The position numbers were made by a program, and so were the translations under genes. Below the pieces are notes generated by a model, which saw only the letters and a list, made by a program, of their open reading frames with translations, searched no databases and was not told the origin of the DNA. Shown here piece after piece: positions 31,238-38,224 of a DNA stretch of 49,115 nucleotides (the stretch's first letter is position 1; the number at the start of each line of letters is the position of its first letter). The stretch comes from RGIG5612 sp045546255 (GTDB taxonomy: Bacteria; Bacillota; Clostridia; Lachnospirales; Lachnospiraceae). The DNA is taken from NCBI GenBank assembly GCA_045546255.1, contig JAZQCK010000002.1, positions 1 to 49,115 on the forward strand, in the 5' to 3' direction.

Positions 31238-32167
31238 TTAGCTATCAAGAAATGTAACAGGATATGTCTTTTCATCACGCAGACAGTTCCTTGTGATTCC
31301 AAGGATCTCTCTTGCTTCCTGTGCGGTCGCGATCTCGCGGCCTGCAAGCTTGCAAAGATCCACTGCTCTCTGTACGAGACGCAGGTTCGTTGCAATGTCT
31401 TTGCTTCCATCCGGATTCTTTCCGAACATGATGTTGTCTTCAAGTCCGACGCGCAGTCCATCGCATCCCAGTGCGAGTCCTGCAAGCATCATCGGCATAT
31501 GTGCCTTTCCGATGCCGGATACGGACCAGGTTGCATCTTTCGGAAGCTTACCAACAAAGAATGCAAGATTTTCTGCGGTTCCCGGCATGGATCCGCCGAC
31601 ACCCATGATAAACTGGATGTGCGGAGGCTGCGGGATGTTCCATTTGTTGACATAGTACATAACGCTGTCGATATGTCCTGTGTCGAATACTTCAAATTCA
31701 GGCTTCACGTCATACTTGATGACTTCCTGGCTTAACAGGTTCAAGAAGCGCGGGCTGTTTTCAAAAATGTAGCTGTTTGCCCAGTTGATCGTGTTCGGGT
31801 CAAAGGAGCACATTTCAGGGCGCAGTGCGCCAAGATGCTGGAGACGTTTGTAGTCATCATACTCTCCGCCGGAGGTGGTGAGATTGATGATGATATCCAC
31901 GCCTGCTTCTTTGCATTTTTCACGGGTCACTTCAACCGCTTCCGTGAATTTCTGAAGACTCATGGATTTGTAGCCGATCTGCATCTCGCCGTCGACTTCC
32001 TTATCTTCACGCACATGGATGTGTGCGATGGAAGCACCTGCTTTTGCGCATTCTACGATCTGATCTGCCAGTTCCTCTGCCGTATACGGAACGGTCGGCG
32101 CCTGTGCTTTTTTGGTACCTGCTCCGCAGAGGCAGACCTGAATCATTACTTTGTTTGTTTTTGCCAT
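31238..32167 (-). CDS. BKACE-family beta-keto acid cleavage enzyme, probable triacetate acetoacetate-lyase
   Basis: A 309-residue Zn enzyme of the BKACE (DUF849) family. Zn ligands fit H49 and H51 in AHIHVRE and E242 in GLRVGLEDN; NLTTSGGE is the conserved substrate-carboxylate motif. These enzymes transfer an acyl group from a beta-keto acid to CoA with acetyl-CoA. In the phloroglucinol pathway described in Clostridium scatologenes, such an enzyme cleaves triacetate (3,5-dioxohexanoate) with acetyl-CoA to acetoacetyl-CoA and acetoacetate. The genes on either side fit exactly that pathway. An alternative BKACE substrate such as 3-keto-5-aminohexanoate is not excluded, but the lysine-pathway partners are absent. 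Confidence 0.85.
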   Translation of the reverse strand: MAKTNKVMIQVCLCGAGTKKAQAPTVPYTAEELADQIVECAKAGASIAHIHVREDKEVDGEMQIGYKSMSLQKFTEAVEVTREKCKEAGVDIIINLTTSGGEYDDYKRLQHLGALRPEMCSFDPNTINWANSYIFENSPRFLNLLSQEVIKYDVKPEFEVFDTGHIDSVMYYVNKWNIPQPPHIQFIMGVGGSMPGTAENLAFFVGKLPKDATWSVSGIGKAHMPMMLAGLALGCDGLRVGLEDNIMFGKNPDGSKDIATNLRLVQRAVDLCKLAGREIATAQEAREILGITRNCLRDEKTYPVTFLDS

Positions 32168-32193
32168 AAGATTATCCTTTCCAACGAAGCAGC

Positions 32194-33153
32194 TTATACC
32201 GGATCGTCCATAAATTTCTTTGTTACGCGGAAGATCTCAAACAGCTGCTTGTCGCGTTTTGCTTTGACTTCCTCGATATCCTTGCCGGTAAAGTCATAAA
32301 ATCCTTTTCCGGTTTTAATGCCAAGATTGCCCTCATCGACCAGCTCCTGAAGAACGTTCGGGATATGATCCCACTGAGGAGCCGCATAGCTCTTGTTCTT
32401 GAAGTTGTTATAGGTCATATCAACGCCGCCGAAGTCGATGCGCTTCATGATACCTAAAACACAAGCTCTCGGAACAAAGGATGCCTGACATGCAAGGTCG
32501 ATGGCCTCTGCATCACAATAGCCATTGTCGATCAGGTAGAAGATCTCCTGATTCAGGCACTGCTGCAGGCGGTTTGCAATATAGCCGCGGATGAATTTCT
32601 TCATCAGGACTGCCGTCTTTCCGCATTTTTTAAGAAGCGCTACTGCAACATCTGCCATTTCCTGCGGTGCCTGCTCGCTCTTAACGACCTCGACCAACGG
32701 AATGACATGCGGCGGTGCATACCAGTGGCAGATGATCAGCTGCGGAAGTAGCTCTTCCGGAACGATCTCAAAGATATTCAGTGCGGAGGTGTTGGATGCG
32801 ATAATAACATCCGCTGCCACGTTACCTGTGATCTTTTCGTACAGTTCCTTTTTCGCTTCCGCTTTCTCGACGATCGTCTCCTGGATAAAGTCAGCGCCTT
32901 CAATCGCTTCTTCCACTGTTAATGCAAAATGGATGCGGCCTAAAATATCCTCTTTCGGTTCGCTAAGCATATCTTCTGCTTCAAAGGTATCGAGCTGAGC
33001 CTTCAAAGACTCTTTTGCTTTCTCTCTCGTTGACTCGCTGCGGGTCCACATGGTGACTTCACGTCCGCCCATCGCATACATCTGAGCAATTCCAGGGCCC
33101 ATCGTGCCCGCGCCGAGTACAGCTATTTTTTTAATATCTTCTAATGTTTTCAT
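32194..33153 (-). CDS. 3-hydroxyacyl dehydrogenase family protein, probable 3-hydroxy-5-oxohexanoate dehydrogenase
   Basis: A 319-residue NAD-dependent dehydrogenase. The Rossmann motif GAGTMGPGIA is at residues 14-23, ASNTSAL at 119, the catalytic His in CHWYAPPHVIPLVEV (H143), and the substrate-binding Asn in RGYIANRL. HWYAPP differs from the HFFNP of CoA-dependent 3-hydroxybutyryl-CoA dehydrogenases, pointing to a non-CoA substrate. In the phloroglucinol route, an enzyme of this family oxidises (S)-3-hydroxy-5-oxohexanoate to triacetate. A conventional role on 3-hydroxybutyryl-CoA is the alternative. It is 26 bases upstream of the BKACE gene in the same operon. Confidence 0.82.
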   Translation of the reverse strand: MKTLEDIKKIAVLGAGTMGPGIAQMYAMGGREVTMWTRSESTREKAKESLKAQLDTFEAEDMLSEPKEDILGRIHFALTVEEAIEGADFIQETIVEKAEAKKELYEKITGNVAADVIIASNTSALNIFEIVPEELLPQLIICHWYAPPHVIPLVEVVKSEQAPQEMADVAVALLKKCGKTAVLMKKFIRGYIANRLQQCLNQEIFYLIDNGYCDAEAIDLACQASFVPRACVLGIMKRIDFGGVDMTYNNFKNKSYAAPQWDHIPNVLQELVDEGNLGIKTGKGFYDFTGKDIEEVKAKRDKQLFEIFRVTKKFMDDPV

Positions 33154-33184
33154 TTTTTAATCTTCACCGTCCATTTAATTTGAA

Positions 33185-34117
33185 TTAGAAGGATCCTTCC
33201 TCCCATGCAACGAGACGAACCATACCACCATCAGCTGCTTCACAGCGGAATGGGAATGCGCAAAGGATCATACGCTTTCCGGTAACTTCGTCAATGTCGC
33301 CACCGGCATTTTCGATTGCCATCAGACCATGCTGTCCAAAGAGACGGTGGCAAGGCTCATAATCCGGATAATCCACATCGATATCACGTCCGGTTGCCAG
33401 CTTATAATTGGTAGCAAGCCAAGGCATCTGCTCTTTGACCGGGCAATGCCATACCGGTGAATCGGATGCGCCGTATGTTCCTGCGATGGCTTTGATCTTC
33501 TTTTCATAGAGCAGCCAGTAAGCAAGTTCCGGACCATTTCCAGGATAGTAGTTGAAGTATTTGTCGTTGTTCTTTCTCCAGAAACGATGGAATCCGGTGT
33601 TCAGTACGACAAAGTCGTTCGGACGGATCTCAAGTCCATCTTTGTCAAGCGCTGCCTGAACCTCATCCGGAGTGATGATGTGCCAGATCGCACCTTTCTT
33701 TTCCGGAGTCTCAGCCCACTCGCCCATTTTTGCCGGGTCGCCGCCTGCTTTGTTGAATGCCTCTTCAAACTCATCATACATCCAGGTCAGGTCAACGATA
33801 ACACCTGTGCCGATCGCATGCTCAAGTCTCATCTCAGCAAGTGTATATCCATAGCGCTCGCGGTCAACTTCTTCCTCATGAAGAGTATGGTTCGGAGCGT
33901 CGCAGTGGGTTGCTGCATGAAGGGTACCTGTATAGGTGCAGGTACGCTTATGGAAGCGCTCAAGATACTGTCCACGCGGGAAGTTCAGGTCACTTCTTGC
34001 ACCCGGGAACGGCCATAACGGAGTATCCCATCCCCATGGCTGGGAAAGATCCCAGATCTTTGTCATTTTTTCGGTTTCAAGATACAGTTTGCTTTTGTCA
34101 AGGGGCATGTATGCCAT
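33185..34117 (-). CDS. cyclase-family metal hydrolase, probable dihydrophloroglucinol cyclohydrolase
   Basis: A 310-residue member of the cyclase/kynurenine-formamidase family. The metal motif H-x3-H-x-D-x3-H reads LHAATHCDAPNH (H67, H71, D73, H77). Members hydrolyse amides, lactones or ring 1,3-diketones using Mn or Zn. In phloroglucinol breakdown, a cyclase-family enzyme opens dihydrophloroglucinol to 3-hydroxy-5-oxohexanoate. The operon around it contains the next two steps, so this assignment is strong though not experimentally shown here. It begins the operon, 155 bases from the divergent regulator. Confidence 0.83.
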   Translation of the reverse strand: MAYMPLDKSKLYLETEKMTKIWDLSQPWGWDTPLWPFPGARSDLNFPRGQYLERFHKRTCTYTGTLHAATHCDAPNHTLHEEEVDRERYGYTLAEMRLEHAIGTGVIVDLTWMYDEFEEAFNKAGGDPAKMGEWAETPEKKGAIWHIITPDEVQAALDKDGLEIRPNDFVVLNTGFHRFWRKNNDKYFNYYPGNGPELAYWLLYEKKIKAIAGTYGASDSPVWHCPVKEQMPWLATNYKLATGRDIDVDYPDYEPCHRLFGQHGLMAIENAGGDIDEVTGKRMILCAFPFRCEAADGGMVRLVAWEEGSF

Positions 34118-34139
34118 AATAACATCCTCACTTTCTTAC

Positions 34140-34170
34140 TAATAACTTGATTGATAAACCACTTTGTCCA
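34140..34170 (-). promoter_or_regulatory. MerR-type promoter of the cyclase operon
   Basis: On the minus strand TGGACA (34165-34170), a 19-base spacer, TTATTA (34140-34145). The spacer and -35 edge hold an imperfect dyad, AAAGTGGTT and AATCAAGTT (6 of 9). A long spacer is typical of promoters activated by MerR proteins, and a MerR gene lies next to it. Confidence 0.5.
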
Positions 34171-34200
34171 CGGCCTGAAAGCCGTATCTCATTTTAATTT

Positions 34201-34229
34201 TTTACTTTCCCGCTCTGATAACGTATAAT
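34201..34229 (+). promoter_or_regulatory. promoter of the merR-family gene
   Basis: TTTACT (34201-34206), 17 bases, TATAAT (34224-34229), 44 bases before the start codon. Confidence 0.65.
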
Positions 34230-34272
34230 AAGCAGGAAATCTTTAGGAACTGACGCTTCAAGGAGGTCACTC

Positions 34273-35079
34273 ATGCAGTACAAAATAGGTGACGTGGCTC
34301 GGATCCTCGGAATCTCGACCGATCTGCTGCGCTATTATGAGAAAAAAGGTGTTGTAACTCCCACAAAGGACAAGCAGAACGATTATCGCTACTATGATGC
34401 GTGGGACATCAATTTCCTCATCGACTGTCTCTGGTACAAGAGCTTCGGATTCGGAATCCCTCAGATCGCTTACATGGTCTCCGATTGTTATCACGGAGAT
34501 CTCCTCGACATGCTTGCCGAGAAAAAAGATGAACTGAAGGATCTGATCCATCACCAGGAGCTCCTGCTCCGCCGGATCAACCAACACCTGACCCAAGTCC
34601 AGCGTGTCAAAGATGCCATGGGCAAGATCAACATCGAACCTTGTCCGGAAGTTCTCTGCTATTTAAACCGCTATGACTCGGATTACGATAACAGCGATGA
34701 AATGCAGAAGCTTTCCAAGCAGTGGCTTTTATATATGCCGTTCCTGCAGCGCTATTTCGAGATGCCAACCGATCCCGGAGATCAGCATGCCCACCATTAC
34801 GCCTGGGGCTTTTCCCTTGAAATGGAATATGTGGACGAGTTTTCTGTCCCGCTCCAGCCTCCGGTCAAGCACCAGCCTTCTGTAGAGTGCATCCACAGCG
34901 TGTTCAAAAGTTCCGGTAAAGATGCCTTCTCGCCGGAGCATATCGATTATCTTTACGACTATGCCGCCCAGAACGGATATACCGTTACAGGTGATGCGAG
35001 AGGCAATCTTGTCTGCAGCGTCTTAGACGACGGAGCGCTCACCGGATTCTTTGAGGTCTGGCTTCCGATCAGCCAATAG
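34273..35079 (+). CDS. MerR-family regulator of the phloroglucinol cluster
   Basis: A 268-residue regulator. Residues 1-70 are the MerR winged helix (QYKIGDVARILGISTDLLRY then YEKKGVVTP), followed by the dimerisation helix EKKDELKDLIHHQELLLRRINQHL. The C-terminal 150 residues are an effector domain I do not recognise. AAGGAGG precedes the ATG. It is divergent from the cyclase operon, and its 3' end overlaps the SDR gene tail to tail by 11 bases. Two promoters with 19-base spacers in the cluster make it the likely activator. The inducer may be an aromatic substrate or intermediate (inference). Confidence 0.88.
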   Translation: MQYKIGDVARILGISTDLLRYYEKKGVVTPTKDKQNDYRYYDAWDINFLIDCLWYKSFGFGIPQIAYMVSDCYHGDLLDMLAEKKDELKDLIHHQELLLRRINQHLTQVQRVKDAMGKINIEPCPEVLCYLNRYDSDYDNSDEMQKLSKQWLLYMPFLQRYFEMPTDPGDQHAHHYAWGFSLEMEYVDEFSVPLQPPVKHQPSVECIHSVFKSSGKDAFSPEHIDYLYDYAAQNGYTVTGDARGNLVCSVLDDGALTGFFEVWLPISQ

Positions 35080-35869
35080 CTGTCAGACCGCCATCCGGAT
35101 ACAGGATATTTCCTGTCAGGAAATCGGATGCCGGTGCTGCAAGGAACAGAGCTGTTCCGACACAGTCTTCCGGATCAGACATTCTTCTAAGCGGAAGGTT
35201 TGCTGCCTGCATCTCAAGATATTTCTCAACGGTCACGCCTGCTTCATTTGCACGCATTTCAAAAATCTTGTTCATCATCGGAGTCTTCATAATGTTCGGC
35301 CCAAAACCGTTCACGGTGATGCCGTACGGTCCAAACTCAGAAGCAAGCTGCTTGGTCAGCATGTCAAGTGCTCCCTTGCTTGCGCAGTAAGCTGCGTTGC
35401 CAGGACCCTTTGTCGCGATCTTTCCGCGTACGGAAGTAACGTTGATGATCTTTCCGTATTTGTTTTCCATCATGTATTTTCCGAAGTGTTTGCAGGTCAT
35501 CATAATGGAAGTAACATTAGCATTTAAGGTCATTTCGAACTCATCAACCGGGAACTCCGTGATCGGGTGTTTTTTGTTGATTCCCTGGGAGTTTACGAGG
35601 ATATCAACTTTTCCGAAATCTTTTACAAATGCTGCTGCACATGCTTCAACCTGATCTTCTTTGGTTGCGTCACATACATAGTATTTGAATTCTTTTCCGG
35701 TCTGCTCTTTGAGTTCCTCGCAGGCTGCTTTCAGTTTGTCCTCGGTACGGGAAGCGATCGCTACGCTTGCGCCTGCCTCAGCAAATGCTTTGGCAACAAG
35801 CTTTCCAAGTCCGCCTGCACCGCCCATGATCATTGCAGTTTTTCCGGTCAAATCAAAATAGTTTGCCAT
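35069..35869 (-). CDS. SDR oxidoreductase, probable phloroglucinol reductase
   Basis: A 266-residue classical short-chain dehydrogenase. The NAD(P) motif is GGAGGLG (residues 16-22), NSQGIN replaces NNAG, and the active site is S146 with Y161-x3-K165 (YCASK). Arg-41 after the second strand (ASRTED) favours NADPH. Phloroglucinol reductase reduces phloroglucinol to dihydrophloroglucinol with NADPH and is an SDR. The neighbouring transhydroxylase produces phloroglucinol, which supports the call. A role as 3-ketoacyl reductase is the main alternative. The ATG at 35869 has AAAGGAG upstream. It follows the thiolase gene by about 100 bases in the same orientation. Confidence 0.83.
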   Translation of the reverse strand: MANYFDLTGKTAMIMGGAGGLGKLVAKAFAEAGASVAIASRTEDKLKAACEELKEQTGKEFKYYVCDATKEDQVEACAAAFVKDFGKVDILVNSQGINKKHPITEFPVDEFEMTLNANVTSIMMTCKHFGKYMMENKYGKIINVTSVRGKIATKGPGNAAYCASKGALDMLTKQLASEFGPYGITVNGFGPNIMKTPMMNKIFEMRANEAGVTVEKYLEMQAANLPLRRMSDPEDCVGTALFLAAPASDFLTGNILYPDGGLTAIG

Positions 35870-35970
35870 TGTTTTCGCTCCTTTCGGATTTCTAAAATCC
35901 ATTTTTGTTTTTTATTGTTTCCTATCCTGATCGGACAGCTGTCCGATTTGTTTTAATTAGTGTGTCCGCG

Positions 35971-37218
35971 TTAATCGCACATCTCGATGACGGTCGCCTG
36001 TCCCATGCCGCCTGCGATGCAGAGCGTTGCAAGGCCATATTTAAGGCCGCGCTTTTTCATCTCGTGAACCAGGGTTACGATAATCCGGCAGCCAGAGGAT
36101 CCGACCGGATGTCCTAACGCAATTGCGCCGCCGTTGACATTGATGATGTCCATCTTGTCTTCCCATCCGAGCTGCTTGATGCAGCCTAAGGACTGGGCAG
36201 CGAATGCTTCGTTAAGCTCGATCAGCTGGATGTCATCATCTGTGATGCCGGCATTTTTCAGTGCCTTCGGAACAGCTGCCACCGGGCCGAGGCCCATGAG
36301 GCGTGGATCATTTCCTGCAGTTCCCATTCCGATGATACGTGCGATTGGCTTAAGGCCAAGTTCATTTGCTTTTTCCTCGCTCATCAGCAGAACGGCGGAA
36401 GCTCCGTCGTTTCTTCCGGAAGAGGAAGCTGCCGTTACAGTGCCTGTCAGGGCGCTGTCGTTAAAGAGATGGCCTTCTTCATCATGTTTGATATTGAAGC
36501 ATGGTTTGAGCTTTGCAAGCTTCTCCATGCTGCTGTCGCGCCTCGGGAATTCGTCCGTATCGAAAACGATCGGCTCTTTCTTTCTTCCCTGCGGAACCGT
36601 GACCGGAACGATCTCATCTTTGAAACGTCCGGCATCGATGGCTGCGACTGCTTTCTGCTGGGAAGCCAATGCAAAGGCATCCTGCTCTTCACGGGTGATG
36701 CCGAGCTGCTCTGCCACATTCTCTGCGGTCGCTCCCATGTTATAGGAACCGTAAGTCTCTTCCGGCTGGGACTTGAACTGTCCCTCGGTGAGCGCATCTA
36801 CGAACTGGGTCGTGCCGGTTCCGACACCCCAACGTGCGTTCCGTACATAGAAGACTGCATTGGACATACTCTCTGTTCCGCCGGCAATGACAACATCCGA
36901 AACGCCGCACATGATCTGCATTGCACCGTTATGAATTGCGGTCATTCCGCTTGCGCACTGGCGCATTACGGTGTGTGCAGAAGCGGACTCCGGGATCCCT
37001 GCTTTAAGAGATGCGACGCGGGCGATGTTAGGCTCGTCCGAAGTCTGACGGCACTGGCCTAAGATAACCTCGTCGATCTCTTTCGGATCGATCCCGCTGC
37101 GGTCGATGCATCCGCGGATCACGGCGTCTGCCAGATCCAGCGCGCTTAACGGTCTTAAAGCGCCGCCCATATTTCCAACAGCGGTTCTGCATGCTTCAAC
37201 AATTACTACATTTTTCAT
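35971..37218 (-). CDS. thiolase (acetyl-CoA acetyltransferase)
   Basis: A 415-residue thiolase. The nucleophile is C88 in MRQCASGMTAI; the other catalytic residues lie in NVNGGAIALGHPVGSSGCRI (His) and CIAGGMGQATVIE (Cys). It interconverts acetoacetyl-CoA and acetyl-CoA. In this cluster it can cleave acetoacetyl-CoA from the triacetate lyase to acetyl-CoA, or feed butyrate synthesis. I chose the ATG at 37218 preceded by GGAG; longer frames would run into a large hairpin region. It is separated by that hairpin from the transhydroxylase small subunit. Confidence 0.9.
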   Translation of the reverse strand: MKNVVIVEACRTAVGNMGGALRPLSALDLADAVIRGCIDRSGIDPKEIDEVILGQCRQTSDEPNIARVASLKAGIPESASAHTVMRQCASGMTAIHNGAMQIMCGVSDVVIAGGTESMSNAVFYVRNARWGVGTGTTQFVDALTEGQFKSQPEETYGSYNMGATAENVAEQLGITREEQDAFALASQQKAVAAIDAGRFKDEIVPVTVPQGRKKEPIVFDTDEFPRRDSSMEKLAKLKPCFNIKHDEEGHLFNDSALTGTVTAASSSGRNDGASAVLLMSEEKANELGLKPIARIIGMGTAGNDPRLMGLGPVAAVPKALKNAGITDDDIQLIELNEAFAAQSLGCIKQLGWEDKMDIINVNGGAIALGHPVGSSGCRIIVTLVHEMKKRGLKYGLATLCIAGGMGQATVIEMCD

Positions 37219-37253
37219 GTTATTCTCCATTTTCGTGTGACTCCATTTTCCTT

Positions 37254-37333
37254 CGCTGCCGCGCCTACCATGTGGTATTTTCTCGAAACCTGAAGAAGGT
37301 TTCTCAAAAACACCACATGCTCTCACGGCAGCG
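37254..37333. promoter_or_regulatory. 80-base three-tier hairpin in front of the thiolase gene
   Basis: CGCTGCCG (37254-37261) pairs with CGGCAGCG (37326-37333); CATGTGGT (37269-37276) with ACCACATG (37312-37319); TTTT/AAAA next; then GAAACCT (37285-37291) with AGGTTTC (37297-37303) around a five-base loop. All pairs are collinear, making one long, slightly bulged stem. No terminator T-run is adjacent, and no similar copy was seen elsewhere in the window. Confidence 0.65.
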
Positions 37334-37379
37334 CCTGTTACAAAACGAATTCACTCAGTACTGATCATTACATTAAAAA

Positions 37380-38207
37380 CTATTTCTCGAGGACGATCTC
37401 GCCGAAGTTTACGGATCCTGCTGTGCGGCACTCGAGCACTTTTGCTTTGCAGCCTTCAGCTTCGATGGTGACCGTAAACGGTTTGTTCGTCGGAAGACCC
37501 TGAACTTCAAAGTCACCTAAGAAGTCGGTTTCGGTCTTGTATTCTTTTCCGCACTCTTCACATTTTACTGTGACTTTCGCACCTTTTACGTCCTCGCCTT
37601 CAAAGGTGACTTCGCCGCAGATAAACGGTTTCGGAAGATACATATACTTCACCGCGCCGTCTGCTTTGAATGCCGGCTGGAAGTCTTCGAGTTCTGCCTC
37701 GTGCTCTTTTGCGAATTTGGAGATCTCGCTATCCGGATCATCGAGGTCACCGAAGATCAGTGCCTGGTTCGGGCAGCACTCGGAACAGCGGGTCTGCTTC
37801 TCACCTGCATCAAGCATGTGTGCGCAGCCGTTGCACTTCTGTGCGATCCCTGCTGCCTCGTTCCACTGAACACAGCCATACGGGCAAGCCTGAAGCAGTG
37901 CCTTGTCTGCGCTCTTTTCCGGATCTAAGATTACGAGTCCGTCCGGACGTGCATAAAATGCATCCGGGCGTTTTGCGATACACGGAGCATTCTTGCAGTG
38001 CTGGCACGGGATCGGGATATAGTCAACTTTTACTTTGTCATGTGTTCCATATTCGATCTCATTGACGCGCATCAGGTTCATGCCTTCTGCGGTTGCTTTG
38101 CCATACTCTCCGTGATCGTTGCCGATCCATTCGTCTTTGCATGCAAGGAAGCAGCTATAGCAGCCATTGCAGCGATCGACGTCTATAATAAATCCATATT
38201 TAGCCAT
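37380..38207 (-). CDS. athS: pyrogallol-phloroglucinol transhydroxylase small subunit
   Basis: A 275-residue electron-transfer subunit, almost the length of the Pelobacter acidigallici small subunit (274 as I recall). The N-terminal 190 residues are a DmsB-like ferredoxin with CNGCYSCFLACK, then C-x2-C-x4-C with the fourth Cys replaced (CQHCKNAPCIAKRP), CPYGC, CNGC and CSECCP. This fits three [4Fe-4S] clusters as in the crystal structure. The last 80 residues are a Cna-B/transthyretin-like domain (ETDFLGDFEVQGLPTNKPF). The ATG at 38207 follows GGGGGAAG; an upstream in-frame start at 38324 lies inside the large-subunit gene and is rejected. The pair is separated by 17 bases. Confidence 0.9.
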   Translation of the reverse strand: MAKYGFIIDVDRCNGCYSCFLACKDEWIGNDHGEYGKATAEGMNLMRVNEIEYGTHDKVKVDYIPIPCQHCKNAPCIAKRPDAFYARPDGLVILDPEKSADKALLQACPYGCVQWNEAAGIAQKCNGCAHMLDAGEKQTRCSECCPNQALIFGDLDDPDSEISKFAKEHEAELEDFQPAFKADGAVKYMYLPKPFICGEVTFEGEDVKGAKVTVKCEECGKEYKTETDFLGDFEVQGLPTNKPFTVTIEAEGCKAKVLECRTAGSVNFGEIVLEK

Positions 38208-38224
38208 TTCTTCTTCCCCCTTTC

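Noticed and set aside
32194..33153. Conventional 3-hydroxybutyryl-CoA dehydrogenase (hbd)
   Set aside because: HWYAPP in place of HFFNP and the neighbours of the phloroglucinol route favour a non-CoA substrate; kept only as an alternative.
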